From Vidua macroura (lineage: Eukaryota > Chordata > Aves > Passeriformes > Viduidae): DNA of 64,000 nucleotides. The DNA is taken from NCBI RefSeq assembly GCF_024509145.1, contig NC_071572.1, positions 15,181,671 to 15,245,670 of the forward strand, given 5' to 3'. The notes beneath the pieces are model-generated. The model saw only the letters and a program-made list of their open reading frames with translations, was not told the DNA's origin and did not search any database. Positions within the stretch are counted from its first letter, which is position 1. Every line of letters starts with the position of its first letter. Shown in pieces: positions 53,242-64,000 of this stretch. The position numbers and the translations under genes were made by a program.

Positions 53242-56200
53242 CACAAACAGATTGTCACAACTAATGATAGTTAATTCAAAAGCAAAAATTGGTTTATTGT
53301 TGATGTTTTGTAAGAGTACAGAATGCTGAAGTGAAAGTAAAATCCTGAAAGGAGTTAGGACTTGAATTATCGTGCTGTAAGATATAACTGGATTTTTCCC
53401 TGCAGAAGAAAAAAATATGTGCTTTGAAACCTTTCAGTGGTTCACTGAAGTTGATAGAATGTCAAGAAGGACACAACAGTGCTTGTGGGACTGAGCACTG
53501 CTTTTCATGATTCTTAATTGCTCTGTGGATCTGCACAGAAAACTTTCTAATTTCTGTACTGTTAGCCCGCATGTTTTTACTAGGTTGTTTGAACTTCTGC
53601 AGCCTGCCATTCAATGTGAAAAGTTTTTAGAGACTAGTCAAACTGGTGGACGTCAGAGGAAAATGTTGAGTAAGCAGAGGGAGAAGAATGACTCATTATA
53701 CTGTAAAATAAAAGCTCTCTCTCAAACTCTAATCCCTTTCCAGGTGTTTTCAGAATTCCATATATGTGTGTCCATGCAGTAGGCATGCATGATGTATGTA
53801 TGTTGTATGCAGAAATAAACACTGGGTCTAAAACCGCAACATACAAGTTAAGGCATAGGAAATTTTTTTTTCAATTGAATTTTATTATACAAAATAAAGA
53901 AAGAAAATCTATCCTCTGGTATCCATTAATTCAACTTTTTTTACTCCACTAAGCAATTATATAAGGATGGGTTTTTTTTCTATATGAGAGTTTGCACAAG
54001 GAAATAGCATGTGTTGCTCGCCCTTCTGAACCCTGGTGACACTTGCAGTGACACTGTAACATTGACCCCATTTCTTTTTGCTGGGATTTTTACCATTGCA
54101 TTGTTTCCTTAGTGAACATTCAGATATTTTGAAAAGGGTAGTTTTTGTTTGGTCTCTTTAAGCTGAGTGTACTGTACTCCCAGTAAGTTTTCTTTCAGGC
54201 TAACATGTTTCCATTAGAAGCTGTGCTTCTCTTCCCACTTTCCCACCCCACAGCTTCTGTGTGGGTTTTATTTTCTCATGAAGCAGAAACTGGGCATGCA
54301 AGTTCCAGGGCTGAAGAACTCCTTCAGGGCTTCCTTGCTTATGCCTGGAGTTACTTGTATTGCGTTGGTAATCTGCCTCTTCAATCTCTGTGCTGTGTCC
54401 TTCTGCTGTCAAATCACAGCTCCATGACACTGAGCACTGTAAAGAATGAGAGAAAATATTAATTACAGCTGTGCTAGAGAGAGGTTTTTATTTGAAAACT
54501 GTTGTATTAGTGGAGGCTTTCTCAGTCACGTTTTTGAGCCTGTCTGTACTAAAATGAGATTCTCAAGTCCTACCATTGAAGAATATATATGAAGGACAGA
54601 CAGGGAGATGGAATTTGAATTTTGACAACCAGCAACACCAGCATTTGCTAATGATGTATTTGTTACATCAAATATATCAGATGTATTTGTTTTCTCCTGA
54701 TGTTTTCAGACATTCATAAAGTGAAAACAGGATTTACAGGGAGAGGCTAAATTACTATCTCTTACTAGATTGCGTTGTTGGAAAAATTGACTTGGCTCCC
54801 ACACTCAGTGTCTCCACATCAGATCTGGCAACGAGCAATGAAATTAAAGATAAATACTGGCTACAGGCAATTGTTTTTAGTTAAAGCCAATTAATATTAG
54901 CTGGTTAGACTGCTTGAGAGAAAAGGGAAGTTTGCATCACTGGAGCATGATGCAGAGTAGTAAGGGGAGAGATGAACTTGAAATGGCATTTTTGATATTG
55001 TGTTGCCATTATAGTGACACTATCATTTTATTGAACTTCATCTCAAAGTACAAAGATTTTGCATTCCTGCTGCTGTCGGGGAAATGCATGTAGACAGGAC
55101 TTGTAAAAAGATGTCACATGTAATGATTCAGTGACAATACAGAGTGATTAACTACAAGTGTTTTTCTAGGTGTGCAAAAAAATTTACGCCAACATAATTG
55201 TCTGGCAAGGATGCTGTGGTAGCACTAACAGAAGTCCTTGATTTTTTTGGTTTTAACAGTGGCCACTTGAAATATTCTTTTTGGGTTTTTTTTTTCCTGA
55301 ATGGGTGTGCCTTTTGATGAGGAGCAAAAAGCATAAGATAATACAAAACCAAATTGTTCTTTGTGAACATAATGGAGGAGCAGCCTCACTTGTGATAGGA
55401 ACTTGCACCCTCCTGCTCTGGTGCTCTTTCATGGTTATAAGGGTGGTAGTGTGAAGTATTGCCAAGGAGCTTCTGCTATGCAGCAACTCTAAGGCGAAGC
55501 TTTGCTCCAGGGCCATCTAGTAAAACCCTGCACAGCAAGCAAACAGGCTGTACCAGTGAAAGCTCCATCAGCTAAACCAGTTCTGCTACTTTAAGTCAGT
55601 GGAAGGGGCTTCTGGTGGTTCAATTGCTAATCACCCCCTAGTCCTCCTGCTTCAGCTATGCTGGCAGAAGTTTGCAAAAAGGTACCATTCTAGGAAATTC
55701 TACTTTGATTTTTAACATAGATAGCACATTGTTGCATTGTAGTATTTTCCTTTCTTTTTTCCCTTCTCTTTTTGTATCTTTCTTTTTTCTTCTCTCCAAG
55801 GAATTTATAACTATGCCTCAGTTATATATACTTGCTCTTGGATACAGTCATTAACCACCTGCCTCTCTTGGAAGAAAGGAGTTTAAGGTTTGAATTCTAT
55901 GACTGGAAGAGAGTAGTTAATATTCAGATTTTATTCGCATGAGAAAGGGTTAGAATGAATAATGACAGCTGTGGAAGCTGTGCAAGATACTTGGACAGCA
56001 TTTAATATCCAAATAAGTACTGCTTTTTCATAAAACATTACCATTAACTTCTGGTTTTGTATTCAACAGTTAGCAGAGGAGAGTGGAAAGGAGTGATTGA
56101 ACAGTTTCTCTAGCATTTTTTTAAGTGAAAAAGATACCTACAGGGTATCAAGAAAATCTTTTTTAAGATGAACACATAGTAAGCTAACTTCACTGTACAG

Positions 56201-57201
56201 ATCATCACAGGAAATGCAGCTAAGGCACCAAATTACATTGTTTGAAATGTTAATGAAGCATTTTTGTGCACTACAGAAACCATAGCTATGCTAGCACAAA
56301 CCCAAAGTTGTGTTCAGTGGTTGTTGCCTTGCAAGCTCCTCTCTGCTGGGTGCACAAACCCTTGTGTGCAGAGAGAAAAGCTGTAGAGCTTGTACTGTGT
56401 TAGATTGCTTCCATGCAAATGGTAATGATAGTGTGACTAAGCAAAGCTTGAAGAAGCACAAGTTTGATCAGGAAATAAAAAGAATAAATAGGAAAAACAT
56501 TGAAAAATGGGCACAAGACAAACCATGTAAATTCAGGCATCTCTGAAAAAGTAGTGGTCTAATAGCTCCCCACAGGAAAATTGGATGCTTTTTTTATGTA
56601 ATATATGGTCATTTTAAAAATTGTAGCTGCCAGGTTGCATATATGTTCTAAAAATTGCATTTGAATTTCAAAAGTGATGTTACAGTTAATCACGGCTGTG
56701 TAACAATAAGTGTTAGAATTGCTTGAAGATTTATGTCTTACAATGGCTTCATTTCTTATCCTTGAGCTCACATGAATGCTTGGTCTGTATTATGATTGAC
56801 TACAAAAGTATAGATAAGTTTATTTGCAGTGTTTTGGGTTTGGGAAACCTGTTTTCTTCTGTGAAATATCAATCAGTAACTCTAGGGTCATATTTGCTTC
56901 CACACTATAAAGCATTCTAAAGCATTCTCTTCTCTCTCTATCATCCTGCAACCCAGCTTGATATCTGAAAAACAAGTGTTATTTTCATTCATACATCATA
57001 AAGATAGTGTAGACAGATCTGCTATGATGCCTCATCCAGAAGAAAATCTCAGAGGAGACTAAATTAAGACAGAAAATTTATTTTCTGAGAAAGAACCTTG
57101 GGGAAGACTCCTGGGGAATAGCAGAAAGCAGAAGTCTATCATCTTTTCAAGAAGGAAAAGAAGAAGAATTTGAGGAACTCAAGTTTCATGTTTACCTCCT
57201 A
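53242..57201 (+). other. SH3KBP1: SH3KBP1 intron 2, stretch before the second CR1 block
   Basis: AT-rich and unique in appearance; nothing recognised. It contains several ATTA/TTAAT-rich patches (for example 54880-54905) but no exon or RNA gene. Confidence 0.6.
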
Positions 57202-58090
57202 GAGGCCATTTCCAAACATATGAAGGACAGGAAAGTGGTGGGAGCAGTCAGTGTGGATTTATGAAAGGGAAGTCATGTCTGAACAATCTGTTAGTCTTCT
57301 ACCATAAGATCACTGACTTGGTGGAGTGAATGCTGTTTATGTTGACTTCAGCAAAGCTTTTGTCACTGTCTCCTATAACTTGACAAAGTGATGAGGTGCG
57401 GTACAGGTGAGTGGAAAAAACTGTCTGAAACGCCCGACTCAAAGGGCAGCAGGAGCTGCAGCTGCAGGCTGGTCACTGGCAGTGGTGCCTCAGGGGTGGG
57501 AAATGGGGCTGATGCTGCTCAGTGTCTGCAGCAATGAGCAGGAGGACAGGGCAGAGAGGAGTCTGAGCAAGTTGGCAGGTGCTGCAGAACTGGCAAGTGT
57601 TTGACTCTGCAGAGGGTCGTGCTGCTATGTCTAGAGGCCTCAGGAGGCTGGAGAAATGGGCTGACAGGATGCTGATGAGCAGGTGCTGCAGCTGGAGAGG
57701 AATAAGCCCAGGCACGAGTACAGGCTGTGTCTGGGTGTCTGGGAAGCATCTTTGTGGAGAAGGGCCCAGGGATCCTGGTGGACATGAAGCAGAGCAGGAG
57801 GCAGCAGCGTGTGCTTGTGGCCGGGGCAGCTGCTGGCTCCCTAGGCTGTTCTAGGCAGAGTGCTGTGAGCAGGAGGATCCTTCTCCCCTTCTCCTTTCTG
57901 CTGAGGCACCTCTGGAGTTGTGTGTCCAGTTCTGGGTTCTCAGGTACAAGAGAGAGAGGGAGAGAGCGGAGTGAGTCCTGTGCAGGCCCATGAAGGTGGT
58001 TGAGGGATTGGAGTCTGTGACATCTGGGGAGAGTCTGAAAGAGATGGGACTGTTCAGACTGGAGAAGAGAAGGCTCCAGCTAATCTTATT
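57202..58090 (+). repeat. 889-bp block shared with 40468-41356 (copy B)
   Basis: Same orientation and length as copy A. It starts in the reverse transcriptase region (GAGGCCATTTCC) and carries the same GFMKGKSCLNNL-type segment, the same VDFSKAF (57341-57361) and the same LAGAA in place of the FADD site (57572-57586). About 12 substitutions separate the copies. Confidence 0.92.
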
Positions 58091-58420
58091 AAGTGTCTGA
58101 GTACGTGATGTGTTGGTGTACAGAAAGTGGAGCCAGAGTCCTCCTGGCAGTATACAGTGGAAGGAGGAGAGACAGTGGGTATGAATTGACATACAGGAAA
58201 ATCTTTTAAACATAAGAGAAAATGTTTGAGGTTGGCCAAACACTGGAACAGGTTGTCCAAGGATATTGTGGAGCCTTCATCCTTGAATGTAATTAACAGC
58301 CAGCTGAACACAGCATTGAGTATCCTGCTCTCACTGACCCTGTTCTGAGCCAGTGGGTTGGACTAAGCAATCTGCAGAGCTGCCTTCCTGCCTTGGCCAT
58401 TCTGTCAGCCTGTAAAAGCA
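57202..58420 (+). mobile_element. Decayed CR1 LINE, RT to 3' end (copy B)
   Basis: After the shared block the element continues with a different CR1 3' region. This includes 'GGCCAAACACTGGAACAGGTTGTCCAAGGATATTGTGGAGCC' and 'GAGCCAGTGGGTTGGACTAAGCAATCTGCAGAGCTGCCTTCC', both close to the normal order of CR1 ends. It is 5'-truncated and dead. The start at 57202 coincides exactly with the edge of the duplicated block. Confidence 0.8.
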
Positions 58421-59590
58421 ATTAGTTGGATCACGGTACTTTGGCTCAATAGGGATCGCTCTAGTATGGAGTAGTAAACAGGAGAGTTGGTAGAAGTACA
58501 AGACGCCTAGAGGCTCTATCTTGAGAGTAAGCAATGCCTTTTCTGTATTATCAAGTTATGTCGGTTATAGTTTCCGCTTCTAATTATAACTACATACTTT
58601 TTCTTTCAATGAGCAACATTTTTCACACTGCAATTAAAGATATGCCTACACACACACATGCACTTATGCCAAGAATGAAGAAGGAGGTTTTAGTAACATT
58701 ATGAAATTTTGATTCTTAAAGCATTTGAATGGGCTGAATGGACTGTGCCTCTAGTTGATTTTTTTTACAAAACCTAGCTTTCTTCAGGCTATACTTTTAT
58801 GTGCATCCCTTTTCCTCCCTCATTATTTCTCCCATATGCCACAATTTATGAAGTGACCTTTAACTGTGAAGAGGTGAATTGTTAATTTATTATAAGTCAT
58901 AAGTAACCCTTCATGAAAGTAGGCATCCACAGAGAGTATCCACATTCTGTGAAAGGCAGCAATACAAAATCAGGAATTGTCTGATATAAAATAGTCTAGG
59001 GGGAGAAGAGTGGTTAAAGATAACTGCTGAGAAAACTTGCAAACAAAGGAAAAAAAATATGGAAAAAAAAATCAGAATATTAATGAAGATGTTATTCTGA
59101 ATATCTTCAAATTACTCAGAGAGGTGAGGGGTAGAGGTAACTGCTTAACATGTGTGTAAGTGTGTATGTATGGGTTGGTGTAGGAATGAGAGAACAAGGG
59201 CATGGGATGAATTTGGAAAACGTCTCCTAGATCATTCCCTTACTCTTGTAGGCTCCATATTTCACATTTATGAAGATTCATTGTTGCTGTGCCCAGCAAA
59301 TGCTGCTCGAGAATCTCTTTGTTCTCGTGGTTAGAAATGTTCCTTTATACTTTCTCCTCGTCTTGCGAGTTAAGACATTTTTTTGGGGTTTTTTTCCCCC
59401 ATGGTATTTCATCAATCCTTTTTGCTCTTTGTCCTTGTAAGGTCTTTTCTGTGCTTGAGAAAGTGTGGTAAGGTAGGCTTTTGTTCTCCTGAGAGTACAA
59501 ACAGCACTTCTCTGTGTTTTATTTTACAGCACATGCTGGACAGACACTACCTGATAAAGAGTGATACATTGTAACCAAGATTAAACTTGT

Positions 59591-59651
59591 AATTGCACTC
59601 TATACTGAGTGCAATTCAGTATTGCACTCAGTATTGCACTCTATACTGAGT
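59591..59651. repeat. Interleaved direct and inverted repeat cluster
   Basis: AATTGCACTC (59591-59600) pairs perfectly with GAGTGCAATT (59607-59616) over a 6-nt spacer. The 19-mer ATTGCACTCTATACTGAGT recurs at 59592-59610 and 59633-59651, with a third ATTGCACTC at 59621-59629. Slippage at a hairpin would explain it. Confidence 0.9.
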
Positions 59652-62600
59652 TTGACTCATCCATTATCCATTTAATATTTTTTCTCTCATTTTAAGCAAC
59701 CTGTGAAGCAATTCATGGGCCTGTATTTGTCAAATGGACTCAAAACTATGAGAGAAGCAAAGTCTGTGTGGTATTCTGAAAATCACAGGAATTTTTATTA
59801 TCTTTCTCTAGCTACTCAGAATTGCTATAACTGTCTCTGAAACTCATCTCATGATAAGATTGGGTTTTTTTTGTACACTTATGGTTGGTTTGAATTTTTT
59901 CATGCCATCAGGATTGCTTTTCTCTTCTTAGCTGCTACACATACAGTTTGGCCCTTTCTCCAAAATTGCTTTTTACTAGCTTGCCTGTGGGTAAGAGTGT
60001 TTGTTAATTTGTGGACTTCATCTGTCAGCCAAAGAGCCACCTGTGTGCTGTCTGGTAAAGCAGGATGCTGACTGGGATGAGTTTTGTTGAAGAAGTTATA
60101 TGTGGAATGAGTGTTGGGTTTTTCACTTACCTGAAATAGCCTCCATTTCACATTTCCATAGAGCGATTTTTCCCTACAACCCTTTCTTTTACTGCTAATT
60201 ATAACCTTCTCTTATGAATTCTTACAGCCATAGAATTCCCAAACTGTATGAAGGGGGGAAAGAAGGATTTAATAATTCAGAGAAAAAATGATTGAGTGAA
60301 AAGGAAAAGAAAAATTATTGTGGAAAAAAAAAGTTGTGATGCATATGGGGCTTTATATGCCACTGTGGAACTATTTAAATAATTTAGCTGCCAAATGAAT
60401 CACATTCCTCTTCTGTCATTCATGGAGGGCTCTGCTAAGACAGAAGCTTTGTATGAACAGGATGTTTTCAGAACAGGGTATTTGAGCAGCCCATTCTGTC
60501 TTGAAGCAAAAATTATTTTCAGCAGGCATGTTCTAAACACACTGTACTTGTGTGAGAGAAGTACAAAAAGCACAAAATCTTGCAGTAGGATTTTGTGCCT
60601 GAGTTCAGTAACACTTGGAAAAGGCCAGCCAGGATAGAAAATTATCTAGATTACATTTAGAAATAGAATATTTGCCTCTCTAGGACAAACTTGTGAGAAA
60701 CTGGTACTAGGTTGACATTAGGCTTAATTTAGGAAAATGGAGGAGCAGTGAAATTATGATAGAGCAGTTAAGGGAGAAGATTGTAATGGCTGGGGCATGT
60801 TTGCTGTTCTGAAGAGTTAAAACTGGTGACCACTGTTAAAACAGATAAAAATAAAGAAATAAAAGGATGGAAAAGAACAGTGCCCAGAGTAAAAGCATCT
60901 ATTGAATTGCTAACAAGGTCTGAATTTAAGAAGGGTGATTGAAAGGGAGTGAAGTTGTGGGTTGGGGTTAAAAGGCTTGAATAGGGCACTGTGACCCAGG
61001 GTAGTGTGTTGAAAAATGTAAATGTAGTTAAAAAAACCCCAGACAACAGTAAGATGAAAGTGCACTGGAGGAAATGTAGAGTAATGTTCAAGTGCAGCAT
61101 ACCAGCTCTGCTGTGTTTCCTTTTGGGTTATTGGGTTTGGGTCTTTTGGGTTGTTTGTTTTTCTTTTTTTTAGGTGTTTTTTCTTCCATTTTCTTCCTCA
61201 GTTATCACCCTGCTACTAAGCATGCCCCCGTGGCTTTCTCTGCAGACCATACACACTGTCTGTAAACCATCTCTACTACACCTGATTCACAGAGGCTTGG
61301 TATAAAGACAAGTAAAAGTTGATGGAATGCATGGAGCCCTGAGGTGGAGCAGAGTGCTCTTGGGAGCCACCCTGTAGGACCCTCACTCTATTTGTACTGA
61401 GATTATCAAGGTTTAATAGAAGCAGTGATGAGTTCTTGGATTTAAAAATCCTGTGACACTGTGTACTGGCAAAGACAGACATCTGTGTTTGTAATAAATT
61501 TTTATCTTGTGGTGTTTTCAAATGTGCCATGGTGACTTTATATTGATTCCCCCCAGTTAAGCTCCTTTAAAACTGCAGTAAACTGGTAGTCAAAATCAAT
61601 TTCTCTGATTTTCTTTTTGTTTTTAGGGGTTCACTTTTGATAGGTACTCACCAGCAGTTACTTTACATAGCTTTGTTTTATGAAATCTTTTCTGATTGGT
61701 GATTTGCAGTGTTACCTTCATGGATTTGATCCAAAGCTCATGTAGTCTAATTTATGGCTCCCTTTGCATTGCACTGCCTATTGCTAATCATAAAGTGCAT
61801 ATTCTTCAATTGACACTGTTGTTTGAATATTTTAATATATAATTCTGTACATGTGTGTGTGTCTTATCTATCTCCAAACCATACTCTGAGTTTTTTCACA
61901 GTCTCTAAGGAGAAGCGTAAAAAACTGCATACTGCACAGACCAATGTTGTCACTTAAAATTACACCCCTACGGAGCTGATTTATTGTCTTTTTCTTCCTT
62001 GAAACCTCACTCTTTTAAATGATAGTAATAAGAAAAATTCTTATTGTCTAAGGATAAAATCTTAGAAGTTGAATCAGGTAGATCTGCTTTGTTGTATTAA
62101 GGAGAGGTGGCAGAAGGTAGCCCTTGCATCTATTACCTTTGCAGAGGCTGAGTGTCATTCTGAATTCTCTTTTCCTCTTTGTGGCAAGTGGTATTTAGAC
62201 CATCGTTTTTGGCTGCATCTAAGTATCAGAGTCAGCTGTGATTTCTTGTGTTTGAGATCTCTGCAAACAGTACCCCTGTAATGTATGAGAGGCAGTTCTT
62301 GTTCATGCTGATGAATTTCTGCTAGAGCAGCTCAGCACGTCTTCATTCTGCAGCTAATTATAATAACTTCAGGCCTTAGGGCTGGAAGTACTCAGCATGT
62401 TAAGAACTGAACACCTGCATGAACCTTTCTTTCTCCTGAATACCTGGTTAATATCCAATTAATGACCACATTATTTAAAATTGTTCATGCTTTTATGTCC
62501 CTTTGCCTGTAAAACTTAGTGACACCTCTAATATTTGCTCACAGTAAAATAGGGCTGAACCTGCAAGAAGAACATGCACTCTGAACTTCTGTTAGCTCTT

Positions 62601-63399
62601 TAATGGCTGCTGTTGTGGCTTCTCTGACACCAGCATTTAACCAGTCTCATCAACAGTGTTTGGGGATACTTTGAGCATAAACAATGCTAAATGAAGCTTA
62701 ATGTTGTGCAGTACAACACTACCAGTGCAGATGGCAAACAGCAGTTTCATTTTTTGTGAAGTTGGACCACTTACACAATGTTTGCATAAATTCAAGCATG
62801 ATCTGATGCAAGGAGAAGTAACGTTTAGTTGTGTTTTCAGAGTAGCATGCCAAAAGCAAAGCCAGCTAATGACAATATGTTTCTGATTTGAACTTCATGT
62901 ATACATTTTTTTTTCTGTTTGGTAGTACATGACTGATTCAAATAACAACATGTTTGTGTGAACCTAGTGTCCCTAAAATGATTATGCAAGAAGTGTGATC
63001 AGAGGGCTCTGTTAGCTTTGTGAAGCTTGAGGATGAACTAGAACTTCTGCTTAATATGGAAGTTATTTTGCCCTTTAAAGCAGAATTGCATAAATTGGAA
63101 TTTACCAATAGCTATGAAGACACTGAATCTGAATTCTGATGCAATTAAAAAGAAGAGGTATTGTCATAATTTTGCCACCACAAACCACAGGAAGAACTGA
63201 CATAACTGTCCTCTTTTCATGAGAAGATGCTGACAGAAGCAACAAGGGTGAGCTAAAGGCTGCAAAAGTTTATTGCAGGAGCTATTGCTACATAGTTTTA
63301 TAGCCATTCTGCTGAAATTGGAAGAGTGACTATTGTTGTAGTTTACTGTCATAAATAACCCAACCTTTTACAGCCCAAAAATGCCTCAATGTAAAGAAA

Positions 63400-63438
63400 A
63401 CTATATGATGACTCTTGAGGTAAGAGTCATCATATAGT
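63400..63438. repeat. Perfect hairpin with 17-bp stem
   Basis: ACTATATGATGACTCTT (63400-63416) is followed by the 5-nt loop GAGGT and its perfect reverse complement AAGAGTCATCATATAGT (63422-63438). The stem is mismatch-free. It lies in intron 2 outside any recognised repeat. Confidence 0.95.
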
Positions 63439-64000
63439 GTGAAAATTAGCATCTTGGATGCGCACCTGGTTTTCTGTAGGAGGCTACCTTTGCCAAGAGC
63501 AAAGCTCCTTTCTGTAGCCATTCATTTTTTGTCAGGAAGAAAGGAGTTTCCACATTCCTGGATGAGCTGACCACCTGATTCACAAGGGCATTTTACCATG
63601 TTTATTAAAATATGATAGCCTATCATATCAAACACATTTTTTCCACAGTGTATTTCTACTTTAAAAGATCTTAAGTAATGAATTTTTAATTTTTAAGGAA
63701 TTATAGAATTTATGGAGAAAATTATCTACTTGCTCTTTAAAAACAGAATAAATTTGGAATAGATGGATTGACATCACTAAAGCCTGAGGCATAAGTTTAA
63801 TTAGTTACTGGCATAGCTTCCACTACAGCTATTATGCAGTACATACCTCAGGGAATGTTTGTCTCAATGGATTTATATTGTCTTATGTTGCATGGATTTT
63901 TCTTACCAATGTTAAAAGAAATGAGTGAAAGTGTTAGGAAAACTTTTTTCATTAATTCTTGAAATGTTGTTAGAATTTTTAAACATATAACAGTGTATCA

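Larger units (their letters stand above)
58421..64000 (+). other. SH3KBP1: SH3KBP1 intron 2, right end of window
   Basis: AT-rich intron with small A/T runs, a repeat cluster (59591-59651) and a perfect hairpin (63400-63438). No exon 3 of SH3KBP1 found to the end of the window; ORFs such as 60768-61100 (-) are unsupported. Confidence 0.7.

Overview
The window is nuclear DNA of a bird, most likely a songbird (Passeriformes). Three things support this: several CR1 LINE fragments, two copies of a SINE that joins a tRNA-Ile-like head to a CR1 3' tail (the architecture of zebra-finch TguSINE1), and vertebrate-style genes with long introns. No bacterial, viral or plasmid gene organisation is visible. 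Nearly all ORFs over 60 codons are chance or simple-repeat artefacts.

Two protein-coding genes lie head-to-tail on the + strand. At the left is the 3' end of a gene that I assign to BCLAF3 (CXorf23), mostly from its position: a 52-codon exon (7764-7919), a terminal coding exon (9623-9652) and a 3'UTR with polyadenylation signals. A 52-nt candidate upstream exon is at 3347-3398. Then comes a CpG island of about 1.9 kb (about 14980-16850), the promoter and first exon of SH3KBP1 (CIN85). Its ATG (15895) is only 4 nt before the splice donor. After a 27.7-kb intron, exon 2 (43613-43770) encodes the first SH3 domain; the two exons join in frame to give M plus 53 residues. The rest of the window (43771-64000) is intron 2, with no further exon recognised. 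The order BCLAF3 > SH3KBP1 on one strand matches the human Xp22 arrangement as I remember it.

The introns hold the unusual material. (1) A polypyrimidine tract of about 3.7 kb (31771-35480) is built of CTTT units, with CTCGTTC-type variants arranged in higher-order repeats of about 339 bp and about 1.16 kb, followed by about 36 TTTTC pentamers. It leaves all three forward frames open for more than 1000 codons without coding anything. (2) A decayed CR1 LINE (about 38960-41545) keeps traces of the ORF1 esterase, ORF2 endonuclease and reverse transcriptase. (3) An 889-bp piece of this CR1 (40468-41356) recurs at 57202-58090 with about a dozen mismatches and no net indel, between dissimilar flanks. 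(4) Perfect hairpins and small tandem duplications are present, notably a 17-bp-stem palindrome at 63400-63438.

I found no new molecular system. The strongest items for follow-up are the twin CR1 block and the higher-order pyrimidine satellite in SH3KBP1 intron 1.
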